From Mesostigma viride (Eukaryota > Streptophyta > Mesostigmatophyceae > Mesostigmatales > Mesostigmataceae): DNA of 64,000 nt. This document shows positions 1 through 10,773 of the stretch, one piece after another. Under the pieces are notes generated by a model. That model did not search any database. It worked only from the letters and a program-made list of their open reading frames with translations, and was not told where the DNA came from. The first letter of the stretch is position 1. Every line of letters starts with the position of its first letter. The DNA lies in contig RPFO01000779.1 of assembly GCA_009746045.1 (NCBI GenBank), positions 1 through 64,000 on the forward strand, written 5' to 3'. Made by a program: the position numbers and the translations under genes.

Positions 1-1202
1 CTCCCCTCCCTCCGTCCGGTCTCCTCTTCCCTTCCCTCCTCCCTCTCCGCTTACGCCCTCCCTCTTCCCTTTCTTCTTTTCCCTCATCCCTTTTTTTTTT
101 TTTTTTCTCCTATCCCTCTTCCCTCTCCCTCTCCTCTCCCTCTCCCTCTCCCTTCTCCCTCTCCCTCTCCCTCTCCCTTCCCTCCCTCTCCCTCTCCCTC
201 TCCCTTCTCCCCTCTCCATCTCCCTCTCCCTCTCCCTCTCCTCTCCCTCTCCCTCTCCCCTTCCCTCTCCCCTCTCTCCCTCTTCCCTCTCCCTCTCCCT
301 TCTCCTCCCCTCTCCAAAAAAACAAAACCAAATACTCCCTTCAACACCTCTCCCTAACAACAAATAAACACACTACAACAACCTAAACAAAAAATATCGA
401 ATAACAACTTAACCCTTCTCCCTTCTCCCTTCCCTCTCCCTCTCCCTCTCCCTCTTGTTCTCCCTCTCTCCCTCTCCCTCTCCCCTCTCCCTCTTCCCCC
501 CTCTCCCCTCTCCCCTCCTCTTCCCTCTTCCCATCTCCTCCCTCTCCCTTCCCTCTCCTCTCCTCTCCGTCTCCCTCTCCCTCTCCCTCTCCCTCCTCCC
601 TTTACGCCCTCCTCTCCCGTCTCCCCTCTCTCCCCCTCTTCCCTCTCCTCTCTCCCTCTCCCTCTCCCTCTCCCTCTCCCCTCTCCCTCTCCCTCCCTCC
701 TCCCTCTCCTTCTCCCTCTCCTCTCCCTCCCTCTCCGCTCTCCAACTCTCCCTTCTCCCTCCTCCTCTCCCCCCTCTCCCTCTCGACCCTCTCCCCTTCT
801 CCTCTCCCCCTCTCCCTTCCCTCTCCCTCTCCCTCTCCTCTCCTCTCCCTCCTTCCCTCTCCCTCGCCCTCTCACCTCCTTCCATCTTCTTCCCTTCTTC
901 CCTCCCTCTCCCTCTCCCCTCTCCCTCTCCCTCTCCCTCTCCTTTCCCTCTCCCTCTCCTCTCCCCTCTCCCTTCTCTCCCTCTCCTCCCCTCTCCCTCT
1001 CCCTCTCCCTCCCTCTCCCTCTCCCCTCTCGCCTTCCCTCTCCCCTCTCCCTCTCCCTCTCCTCTCCCTCTCCCTTCCCTCTCCCCTCTCCCTCTCCCTG
1101 TCTCCCCTCTCCTCTCCCTCTCCCTCCCCTCCCTCCCCTCCCTCCCCTCCTCCTACCCTCCCCCCCTCCCCCTCCCCCTCCCTCGCCCTCCCCTCGCCTC
1201 CC

Positions 1203-1242
<40 letters not shown>

Positions 1243-1274
1243 CTCTCTCTTCTCTCCTCTCTCTCTCTGCTCTC

Positions 1275-1323
<49 letters not shown>

Positions 1324-1410
1324 TTCCTCTCTCTCCCTCTTCCCCCGCTCTCTCCTCTCCCTCCCTCTCTCTCTCCCTCTCTCTCCCTTCCCTCTTACCC
1401 CCCCCCCCTT
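1..1410. repeat. Polypyrimidine low-complexity tract
   Basis: Almost pure C/T on the plus strand, built from CCCTCT, CCCT and, from about 1208, CT units. It is interrupted at about 316-412 by an A/C-rich, nearly G-free island. Long open frames across it (Ser/Pro/Leu one way, Arg/Gly/Glu the other) are composition artefacts. The CCCTCT unit does not match the plant or Chlamydomonas telomere repeat. Confidence 0.95.
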
Positions 1411-1524
1411 TTACAAAACACCATAATTCTGCCTAACGTCACTCTTCCTGGACCGTGTGATAAGTTTACGCCCGCCGTCGTTTTCTTGTCTTACTGGAGA
1501 GCACATGACCAACATGGTTGTGGT

Positions 1525-1875
1525 AGTTACGCCCGCCGTCGTTTCTTCTTGCCTTGTTCGAGTCGAAATATATCTCGGGAAAGATGCACCCCCGTCAGTT
1601 AACTTGTTCATCTTGTAAGCTCAATCTTTCCATGATAGTTACGCCCGCCGTCGTTTCTTTGCATCTTCGATGTCGAAGTGTGTCGTGAAAGTTGCATCCC
1701 CGTCAGCTTCTTGTAAGATCAAGTTTCATGATATAGTACGCCCGCCGTCGTTTTCTTTTTTATTTCGATGTCGAAGAATATGTCGTGAAAGTTGCAGCGC
1801 GTCGTGTCCATGTTGATCCTTGTGACTATCAAAGTTTCCCATGATAGTTTACGCCCGGCCGTCGTTTTCGTTGCT
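1525..1875 (+). repeat. Tandem roughly 105-bp repeat carrying the hairpin motif
   Basis: Four diverged units follow one another. Each has the motif in the form ACGCCCGCCGTCGTTTTC, then a GATGTCGAAG-like stretch, then GTCGTGAAAGTTGCA and a TTTCATGATAGT-like stretch. The array lies directly upstream of the first ORF of the block, at the edge of the polypyrimidine tract. It could be a subterminal repeat of a mobile element or a promoter array; the sequence does not decide. Confidence 0.7.
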
Positions 1876-1896
1876 CTCGTTCGTTTAAAATATCTA

Positions 1897-2217
1897 ATGA
1901 AAGTTTTTACCATGTCACCTAAAACAAATTACTTTAAATCTGCACCCGTTAAACCACACCCCCCTCGAAATGACTCCATGGTTGCAGAACAAATGTCAGA
2001 AGAAGAACAAAAAAAATGCTTCGGAAACCACAAGCGCAAAAGGAAAGCCGATGACAATTTAGAGACCCTCTCGGAGGATGTGCCGGAGTTGGTTTCTTCG
2101 GATGACGAGTTTGAATACTCAAAAACATCAGGGGGACAAGTTCTTGAGAAAGCATGGAAGGTGTTTGTGACAAACGCGTTTGTGGAATGGATAAAAAAAA
2201 ACTATTCCGAGGAATAG
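1897..2217 (+). CDS. Small charged protein, unknown function
   Basis: An intronless ORF of 106 residues from ATG 1897, or 101 from ATG 1912. It has a basic cluster (KRKRK, about residues 47-51) that could be a nuclear localisation signal, then an acidic stretch and a lysine/aromatic C terminus (WIKKNYSEE). The reading frame continues upstream to 1792 but would cross the hairpin motif at 1846, so I prefer the later ATG. The TAG is followed at once by AT-rich sequence with AATAAA-like words, as expected for a short 3' end. It is the first of six same-strand genes. I do not recognise a family. Confidence 0.5.
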   Translation: MKVFTMSPKTNYFKSAPVKPHPPRNDSMVAEQMSEEEQKKCFGNHKRKRKADDNLETLSEDVPELVSSDDEFEYSKTSGGQVLEKAWKVFVTNAFVEWIKKNYSEE

Positions 2218-2285
2218 TAACTTGTTATTATAAAATAATAAATTAATGTTTATGAATTTTTTTGTTCGTTTTTTCCCTGAAAAAG

Positions 2286-3041
2286 ATGGAGTCCGAGATC
2301 GTGAATGAAGTCTACGGAAGCGTCCTTCAAAACGTTTTCAAACAAGTTCGCTTTCTGTCGCGTGTCATATTCGAGGAAGTTCGAGTCGCGCAGGAGAGGA
2401 CAGGCCGCCACTTGGCCGTTTTATTGGCGTTTGATTCGTTCAGCCAAATGGAGAGAATTATGTACGCCCAGCTAGCTGATATGAACTTCTGTATTCAAGA
2501 GGGTTTTTTCAGACCACAGATGGATCTAAGAGTGCCCATAGACCCAAGGACGGAGTTCCGCCTTTTGGTGTCGTTCATTACAAAGGGGCCAAAGATAGAG
2601 TTGGGGGAAGAGGAAGGGGCTCAGCTTGGGTGCACCTACGGGCGCGCATTTTACCCGAATGTTACGCATTCTCTGCGCGTGAGGGCTGATGCATGTGTAG
2701 GGGCAGTACCCCTCAACATGAACTTTTTCTTGCTCTCTGACCCGATCGTGAGGGATGGGGATCGCATGCGTAGTACGCGAAAGTGCTCCAAGGAGGGGTG
2801 TGGGTGCGAAACAGGACCTCATATCAAGTGGTGTAGAGGATGTAGGGATGCCAGATATTGCAGTGAGGAGTGCCAGCGTGCGGACTGGAGTAGGCATAAG
2901 GATAGATGCGAACGTCTGAGGCAAGCGAGGGAGGTGCTGGCAGGGGTGAAGTGGGGGGTTAACGTGACGACGATACTGGATAAAACTATGGGGTCTGATG
3001 TCGACTTCTCCTTCAACTTCCACGACGGCTCTGCCTCTTAG
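2286..3041 (+). CDS. MYND-type zinc finger protein
   Basis: An intronless ORF of 251 residues from ATG 2286, only 68 nt after the previous stop. The C-terminal third carries a MYND finger: C167 and C172/C174, then WCRGC (C183, C186), YCSEEC (C192, C196), a conserved Q and W, HK (H204) and C208. MYND fingers bind proline-rich peptides and recruit partner proteins. No SET domain or other enzyme domain is visible. The N-terminal 160 residues look like a folded mixed alpha/beta region of unknown type. The finger call is firm; the role is not known. A co-factor function for the neighbouring products is only an inference from context. Confidence 0.8.
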   Translation: MESEIVNEVYGSVLQNVFKQVRFLSRVIFEEVRVAQERTGRHLAVLLAFDSFSQMERIMYAQLADMNFCIQEGFFRPQMDLRVPIDPRTEFRLLVSFITKGPKIELGEEEGAQLGCTYGRAFYPNVTHSLRVRADACVGAVPLNMNFFLLSDPIVRDGDRMRSTRKCSKEGCGCETGPHIKWCRGCRDARYCSEECQRADWSRHKDRCERLRQAREVLAGVKWGVNVTTILDKTMGSDVDFSFNFHDGSAS

Positions 3042-3142
3042 AAAAACTTGAAATGTAGAGTAATAACTTGTTTATATGATGTTATATTTAATGTTTAATG
3101 TTTAATGTTTATAACGTATCATTTTCCTCCTACGCGCAGGAA

Positions 3143-3343
3143 ATGGTGGAGGTTAAGGAGAGTTTGGCCAAAAGGCAAAGGACCGACACACTTCGACATA
3201 ATGGAAGGAGTCTTCCATTGTACATCAAAAAAATAGTCGAGGATTACTGGCTCGCTTCCGACTCGACTCCTCGTCCGAGTCCGGTGATACCGGACAGTGT
3301 CAAAGTCTGGAAGGTTTCAGCACATCAATCGCACATTGAATAG
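3143..3343 (+). CDS. Small basic protein, unknown function
   Basis: A 66-residue ORF with a KRQR cluster near residue 10 and a region rich in Ser, Pro and Asp. Its ATG lies 3 nt after a CGCAG, the same 3' splice-site-like word that directly precedes the ATG of the next three genes. AT-rich spacers with TAATAA-like words lie on both sides. Codon usage and spacing fit the neighbouring ORFs, but the short length keeps confidence low. No family is recognised. Confidence 0.4.
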   Translation: MVEVKESLAKRQRTDTLRHNGRSLPLYIKKIVEDYWLASDSTPRPSPVIPDSVKVWKVSAHQSHIE

Positions 3344-3507
3344 ATAATGTTTTATCGCCATATTGCTGTTCGACAAGTTGCGCCTTGGGGCGTTTCTTTG
3401 CGCCAAATTTAAACCTTCGTATTAATAAACAAGTACAATAAAAAAATTTCAAAACGTTTTTTGAATTTTATTTTCCGGGGCCGGTATGTTATCGTAACTT
3501 GTCGCAG

Positions 3508-4374
3508 ATGTCCGGTTCGACGGAAGATTCGTCCGATTCGTCTAGTCACCTCCTGATGGAGGATTGGCAACGACTTCAACAACACCAAGCGGTTGCCACT
3601 GTCATTCAGAGTGTTGCTCGCTCAATAGGGGCGCCGCGCAAGTGTGATGTGTCCACTTGCAAGAAAACCGCTCTCGGATTTGACTTGTATTGCCGAAAGC
3701 ACGAAGAACATTCTCGTCACATCGAAAATGCCCTCAGTCGCGGACTTGGAATGGCGGGCGCCCTCGGACCTGGATTGGCGGGGGGGGCCCTGCGACTTCG
3801 CCTGGACATGACTGTCGGAGAGGTCGTGGGTGTAAATTTTGATTTCACCAGGGGAGACGAGTACTTCCTTGAAGATTGGATAGTCAAAGACTCCGCGACA
3901 GGTGCGGACTTGGCAAAGGGAGGCTACGTTGCCGGCGCCCAAGAAAATGGTTGGAGTAGCTTGAGATGCTTTTTGATGACGACACCTTTTGCCGACTCGC
4001 GTGACACGGATGTAAGCGAACTTTATCGGCGTATGTGTTTTGCACTCGCCGACATTCCGCTGATAACTCAACGAGAGTTCGATTTTCGCGTGGAAACAAA
4101 AGCCAAAGCGATTGTATCCGGCGTGAAGGCGATTGTGGAGGAGGAGCAGGATTCTCTGTGTGCAGAGTATTTGGAGAGAGTGGCCCCGATGAAGACGAGG
4201 AGGTCCGAAATCTATCCTGACACCGGCAACAAGGAGGCAAAGTTGGTGGCCGCCAAAGAAGAGATGTTCGCTCGTGTCGATGAAATGGCGGCGAAAGAGG
4301 TTCCGAGAGTTCGCTCGATCGGTTGTTGCAAAACCTGCAGAGAGTGGAACGAGTCGCGGGACAGTCTATATTGA
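3508..4374 (+). CDS. CX4CX10CX2H finger protein A
   Basis: A 288-residue intronless ORF from ATG 3508, which follows GTCGCAG directly. After a Ser/Asp-rich start comes C46-X4-C51-X10-C62-X2-H65 (KCDVSTCKK then YCRKH). The spacing is identical to that in the next gene and resembles half of a C3HC3H-type finger. The remainder is a probable globular domain with a Cys-rich end (CCKTC). The hairpin motif lies at 3376 upstream and at 4378 immediately after the stop. It looks like a diverged paralogue of the next gene. A nucleic-acid or protein-binding role is inferred only from the finger. Confidence 0.65.
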   Translation: MSGSTEDSSDSSSHLLMEDWQRLQQHQAVATVIQSVARSIGAPRKCDVSTCKKTALGFDLYCRKHEEHSRHIENALSRGLGMAGALGPGLAGGALRLRLDMTVGEVVGVNFDFTRGDEYFLEDWIVKDSATGADLAKGGYVAGAQENGWSSLRCFLMTTPFADSRDTDVSELYRRMCFALADIPLITQREFDFRVETKAKAIVSGVKAIVEEEQDSLCAEYLERVAPMKTRRSEIYPDTGNKEAKLVAAKEEMFARVDEMAAKEVPRVRSIGCCKTCREWNESRDSLY

Positions 4375-4654
4375 TATGAGTTGCGCCCGCCGGCGTTTCT
4401 CTGGTCTTGAATGCCCCCCCTCTACATACACATTATATTGTCTGGACATTCGTATGTAGTGACAATCGTAGTCGATGTGATTGCCATTCGTTTGTACGTA
4501 GAAAGTGGTTGTTGAGGAAGTTGCGCCCCAGGGCGTTTCTTTGTTGCATTTTCTTCAAATTTTAGCTCGCATAAATAGATGAAGATGACTTAATAAATGC
4601 CAGTTTTTTTTAATAATATAAACTACTCGCGGCCGGTATGTTCTGGTTTCGCAG

Positions 4655-5389
4655 ATGTCCAGTCTGACGGTCGACATAAGGGGACGTCCATATCAGGACG
4701 CTGTTTTCCGGATTTTTGAGAAGGATCCCGAAAAGAAGTGCCGGGATAGGAAATGTAAAAAGCTGTCAATTACCGACATGGGTCTGTGTGGGGAACACAT
4801 CGTAGCTTTTGGAAAGGACATGATTTCCCGTCATTTGCAACAATACGTTGACAACAATTGTGTGGGAGGGGCGCAGATGGACGTCCTTCTTGAGGATGGA
4901 GTGGACGGAGCCAAAAGGGCTGTAATTCGGCTGTCGGAAATGGATGATGACAAAGAGGACGTGAACATTCGCCTTAAGAGGCACGACGATAACACGGCCG
5001 ATTGTGTGTTTGGGTCTCGAGGAGTGGCGGATGAGAGGCAGGTCTTCCATGATGCCGCGGAGAAGGTGGTGGAATGGATGATGGGTTGGTCAAATCTTGA
5101 CGTTCGCATATTCAACCGTCTGACGTCTGATTTCCTTCTCCGGGGAAGTTTCAAGATGGTTGACCGTGCAAGGCAGTCCAGGAACCAGGTATCCGTTTCC
5201 ATGGCCAGTCCGATCGCACGCATGATTGAGGGGGGCCCTCTTCCGCGCAACCTTGCCTCGAGATTTCGAAAATACCGTGAAGGGCTCGACCGAAAATCAG
5301 CAGCGATTTCCCATTCGCGAACCACTTATGGGTCGACGGAGGTGGTAACGGAATTTTTTTGCATTTCCTTGCCAATTGATTCTTTATGA
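4655..5389 (+). CDS. CX4CX10CX2H finger protein B
   Basis: A 244-residue intronless ORF from ATG 4655, again directly preceded by TTCGCAG and by the upstream words GGCCGGTATGTT that also precede the previous gene. The finger is C29-X4-C34-X10-C45-X2-H48 (KCRDRKCKK then LCGEH). Downstream is a 190-residue region with an acidic patch (MDDDKED) but no other recognisable motif. Two hairpin motifs lie between it and the previous gene (4378, 4519) and two before the next (5428, 5541). It is probably a tandem duplicate that has diverged strongly outside the finger. Confidence 0.65.
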   Translation: MSSLTVDIRGRPYQDAVFRIFEKDPEKKCRDRKCKKLSITDMGLCGEHIVAFGKDMISRHLQQYVDNNCVGGAQMDVLLEDGVDGAKRAVIRLSEMDDDKEDVNIRLKRHDDNTADCVFGSRGVADERQVFHDAAEKVVEWMMGWSNLDVRIFNRLTSDFLLRGSFKMVDRARQSRNQVSVSMASPIARMIEGGPLPRNLASRFRKYREGLDRKSAAISHSRTTYGSTEVVTEFFCISLPIDSL

Positions 5390-5611
5390 GGGACATAGAG
5401 TTGTTTGTATAGAGAGTGAATTGACGAAAGTTGCGACGGCGGTCGCATCTTTTAGTGCGTCGTTCTCTTGTTATGAATCTCTGTTCATTCTGAATTATAA
5501 CGTTGTTTGTACCTTGACATAATGATGCATTTTTTGTATTGAGTTGCGACGTGGGGCGCATCTTCCTGCTGACTCGTATGTTTTTTCCAATTTTTTTGTT
5601 TTGTGTTGCAG

Positions 5612-8600
5612 ATGGAAAAGGGCGGCCCTACATCGCAGGTGGTCGGCGACTCTCCCCCTAGGGGGGAAGGGTCAGAAGGGCAACCAGTTCAGGCCCAAGG
5701 CGCCTCCCCACAACAGCCTCCTCACAAGCGTGCAAGGGAGGGCACGCCGCCCCCAATGGTGGAATCTGGTGTCAGCTTTGCCGCGGTCACTGGGAAGGAT
5801 GAGTACCACGGTGGTCTTGAGATGGTGGACGATCCGGTTAAGCGGATTCAGATTGAGCGGTTTGAGCGACTCGCGAATGGCACTCGTGAACAGCAATTCG
5901 CGCTGTACCAAGACATCCTTAATGACAAACCTGAAGTCGCCAAGGTGCCTTATACCTCCAAGCGCACATTCATGCCTCGTTTCGAAACCCTGCTCCAGCA
6001 GGAGCTAAGGTTGCGTCGGTTGGCTCAGAATGCGCCAGAGACAGTAGCCGCCGCGCCCTCCCATGCCGCGCCTGCCGCAGTAGCCCAAAAGAGGGGGGAG
6101 AGTGTGCACGAGTCGGCCGCAGTGCCCTCAACCGCAAGGGATCCCCCCGCGACTTCCAAGCCGGTCGCGACGGGCGATATGCCCCCGCCGCGGCAGAGGG
6201 GAAGGGGGAAGGGGGTCGATGGAGGGGAAGTCCTCGATGTTTTCGATATGACGCTGGGCAATTTGGAAGGTGGCGGGCCGATCTTCGTAAGTCTCCGCCC
6301 ATTAAATTGATGTCGTGAAATACAATACGCATTTTTTTGCAATATTCGCCAGACATGTCATTTCCGACAACTAAGCGGATTTTTACTTTCCGTTGAAATG
6401 TTCGCAGGGCCGGCAAGAGGATGTTGGTGCAAGAGAAGCCCGCTCAATGGCGGGAAGCACCCAGGTACATGAGTGCGTCAGATTCCTCTCCGGTTTACTT
6501 GTATTGAAAAGGTTTGCGTGCGTATATCCTTGTTTATTTTTGTAGTAATTTTTTTCTTGTGAATGGACAATCGCGTTTGCTATTTTTACAGGGAAGTCCG
6601 TTCGAGCAGCAAGAGGGCGGTGACAGGAGGGGAAGTGGATCTTACGGTGGTTCCACTGCAGAGGGGGGAAGGGTAAGTTACCGTTGACTTACAAATTGAA
6701 AGTTTAGGTTCGTCCTCAATTGACAGAGTTACGACGGCCGGCGTTTCTCTACACTTTTCTTACATTAAAAATCTTCCGTTGATAATGTTCTTGCAGGAAG
6801 CCGGTCGTCAGGGTGGGGCAAATCTCCAGGGAGAGGGGGCTATCGCTGTCGGTGAGCCTGTGTCAGAGGGCGCGGGTGGAAGCGACGGCGATACTGCGAA
6901 AATGACACGCTTTAAGGAGCAAGCGGATGCTTATCAACTGAAGAAGTTGGCAAAGTGGGTTGTGGCCGAGGTGAGAACGGAAACAGCCCCACCTGAGGTA
7001 CGGAACCAGATGATGACTCTCCATCAAGTCGCTGAGTTGATCGTGAAGAATGCGTGCGCGCCCGATGGCGCCACACAGCCTGAGGAGATCCCGAGCGCCA
7101 AGGCCTTGATAAAGTGGATGGAGGAGAACCTGTTCGAGGGCAAAGGGAAGGAGAGGAAGTGTAAACTGAAGACGGTGACGATGGCGGACGCCAAGACTCT
7201 GATCAAGATGTTGAAGGAACACGATGCCCGCCGGGACAAGTCTCCGAAGATCGCGAAGGGGTCGAAGAAAGCGGCTGAAGCAGCAGCGGTTGAGGGGAAT
7301 GAGGTAAGTCTACCTCTGTTGTGAGGGGGGCTTTGTTCTTGAGGTCCAGGTTTCATGTAGGTTGCGACGGCCGGCGTTTCTCAAGTGTGACACTTACTTC
7401 CTTTTGACTAACACTTACTTCCTTTCCTGATTTCGCATCGTTGAGGGAAATGAGCCAAGTGTACCTCTGTTGTGAGGGGGGCTCTGATCTTGAGGTTTAG
7501 GTTTCATCTAGGTTGCGACGGCCGGCGTTTCTCAAGTGTGACATTTACTTTATTCCTTTCGGTTATGCTTTCCTGATTTTTTCATATCATTGTTAAGGGG
7601 AACGAGGTAAGTATACCTCTGTCGTGAGGGGGGCTTTGATGTTGAGGTTCAGGTTTCATGTAGGTTGCGACGGCCGGCGTTTCTCAATCGGCATTTACTT
7701 TATTCCTTTTGGTTATGCTTTCCTGATTTTTTCGCATCAACGCAGTACGTGCAGGCCGAGAGGGCGACCCACGCGGCCATCCTGTACTCAATCAGCCTCG
7801 ACCAGCACGCGCGCCGCGAGAACATGAAAATAGATAGTACGTGGACTGCTGCCGTCGACGAACACCAGAAGGGACTCTCCGAAGCACTTGCGACCTACAA
7901 GGGGAAGGCGCTGAAGGGAAAGGGGAAAGGAAAGGAGGTGGAGGTTGCGGATGCTCCCGTGTCTCTGCTTGAGAAATGGGAGAAGTCCCCGGTGTCGCAG
8001 GATGATGATGACATCCTGGATGTGAACGATGAGATCGCGAAGGGCAAACGGTTGCGGAAGCAGCTTGCCGTTCAGCCTCGGGACCTCGATGAGATGTCCA
8101 AAGCCTTGGTGCATCGAAATCGGGTGTGGACAAGGAACCTGTTCGTGGGGCCTCAGAAGCTCCTCGCACGAGACTTGCATCTGTCTAGAGCCGAGCAGAA
8201 CGCCACCATTTTTGCAAACTCGGAGTCCGACTACGGCCACGACAAGCTGGTGATTCCTGTGTGGCGGTACTCGTTCCAGTTTTTGGCTGACCGGTGCCCC
8301 AACAGTTTTCATGACTGGATGAAAAAGGAAGGCACCCAGCGTCAGCTCGCGCAACTCTTCGGGGAGATGGGGGGGCACGGACAATGAAGGCTGGCTACGC
8401 TCGCGCAATGACTGACAAAGAGATTGATATCTACCTGCGAACGAGCTCGGCCAAGGGAATGGCCGAAGCTGCTTCCACCGCGGTTCTGACAGGACCGGCC
8501 GATATTCTGGACTCACTTAAGCCCGTGGACGTGAGAAAGGCCGCGCTTTTGGACAGTTTGTGCAAGTCCGCCTGGGAGATGGCTCCACTCGAGAAGAAGA

Positions 8601-10723
8601 CACCGTTGCCGCCAGCCATTTGCGGCTTTCTCGTGCTGGACGGGAACCACTTTACCACACTCATCAAATCGGTGAAATTCGAACTGGTCACCGACAATAT
8701 GACGGTGGACCAAAGATCTGTGTGGTACCAGGCAATGCTGAATGGTTTCATGAAGGCGGAAAAGCTCAGGGTCGTTGCGCGGGGAGGGAAGGAGCAGGAG
8801 GTCACGAAGACCGTGGCCGCGGCGAAGCTGGAGGAGTGGGCAACTGATTGGACGAATTTCGGGGGGGTGGACGTGCAGATGCTCAAGGGTGAGACCATCC
8901 TGCCGACCTGGTGGCAGATCCGTGAACAGAAGGTAAGCCAGGTTGCGACCGCCGGCGTTTCTATAAGTGGTTTTCTTGTGTTAATTTCAGTATGCCATTA
9001 GTTCGGTCAAGATGCGACCGCCGGCGTTTCTATAAGGGGTTTTCATGTTCCACCTTAGCATGCCATATTTTGGTCAAGATGCGACCGCCGGCGTTTCTGT
9101 CAGTCGTATTCTTGTTCTCAGTTGAGTTGTGCTTATTTGGGAGGACTGTCGATGTGTCTCTGCGCGTTGTTGCCCTACGGGGATGCAGGTTACCGAACAA
9201 GTCGGCAAGATGATCGAAGTTGTCAGGCAGCTCGGGAACGCCATGAACGCCGAGGACACAGCCCAAGCCAAGGCAACGTGGGGCTCAGCGCTGGGGGATG
9301 TGCACCGGGCCTACCAGGCATATGGACCCGTCAAGAGAGGGAAGGGCGTGTCTCTCCCAACTCCTCTGTACGGCAAGATCTGGGCGATTGTGAAGCCCTT
9401 TTGGCAGAAAGGAGAGCAAGCCAAGGCCGAAGGGGACGGCGCAGGCGACAAGGCAGGAGGGGCTGAAGAGACGGACAAGTGGGGGCCGGACCAGAAGAAC
9501 TTCATGCAGCGCTGGCTGTTCTGGTGTGAGGACCCTTTGAAGCCCGCTGTCGACGGCAAGCCGGCGATCGCACAGGATATCGCGGCTCGGCAAGACTTCC
9601 TTGACACGCGCCCTAAAGACAAGGCGCACGAACTGTCCATTTTCACCGCGCATCGGGAACTTGCGAGTTTCCAGTACTTCGACAGCCTGATCCAAGCGCC
9701 GATCATGTCCTGTGAGGCCCCTCCCAGCAACCTGATAAAAATAATGGAAGTCGCCAAGAATTTGATAGAGGCGGCAAAGCAATTCGCCCACATCAAGTTC
9801 CTGGAGAACCCCGAGCTGATGGCCGCTTGCAAACAACTAAACGGGACTTTCGACCCCGTATTGGTGAGGGAGCACGTGTTTGGCGTGAAGCTGAAGGGCA
9901 CCGTCGCCACGGACCTCGACAAGTTCATCGCCGACTGCCGCCTGACCAGAGACTTTTGGCGGGTGATCGTCACGGCCACGAGGGCGATCATTCTCACGCT
10001 GAGGGACCTTCCGCCGGCTAAAAGGAAAGTGGTCGACCAGAAGGACTGGAAGTTCCCGAGAGGGCTGCTCGCTTCCCACCCCCGTCATTTGTATGACGAT
10101 TTGGGGGTGAAGACCAAACATCTGCTGGGTGTGCCACAGCAGGAGGCGGCGGCGGAGGAGGAGGTGCAGGCGGCGGCTAAGGAGGAGGGGACTGCCAAGG
10201 CCAAGAGGGGGTGGTGGGACAGGCTGGAAGCCTTCACCTATTGGGACGGGGTGAAGATGGGACCCGACTGGATCGCATACAGGACAATGACATGGAAGGA
10301 AAACGAAAAAAGAAAGGATCTGGTGGTGACGAAGGTGGTGGACGAGTTGTACACGGGGTCTGAAGACCTTCCTGGGAAGCTGAAGGACCAGGCGTTTGCT
10401 GTGCTGGACCTGACAGCTGACAGCAACGAGAAGTGGAGGAACCTGCGCGAGTGGGATCAAGACTGTATTCCGGTCGACAGCCAGATACCCTTACCCTCCT
10501 CCCGTTTGAGGTATGCCGCGTGGGATGTGGTTGACCAGATCACCAAGGCCCTGTTGAAGGGACCCTCCAGAGTTCTGCTGGTGTTCGGGTTACCCGCCCA
10601 TATCCGCCGGTGGAAGCGCCTGGTCCGACTTATCAAATATCGGCTTCTTGAAGATGGGTGGCAAGACGTCGACATGGACTTTGCCGTGGTCGTGGACGAC
10701 GAAGACGACGGGGATCATCATTC

Positions 10724-10773
<50 letters not shown>

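Noticed and set aside
1-1410. Telomere
   Set aside because: CCCTCT and CCCT units do not match TTTAGGG or TTTTAGGG types, and units are irregular.
455-1426. 323-residue Ser/Pro/Leu ORF
   Set aside because: Pure polypyrimidine composition; no start context or domain.
3488-3507. Tiny 19-24-nt introns GTATGTT...GCAG before start codons
   Set aside because: Far below the usual spliceosomal minimum; kept only as a shared upstream motif.
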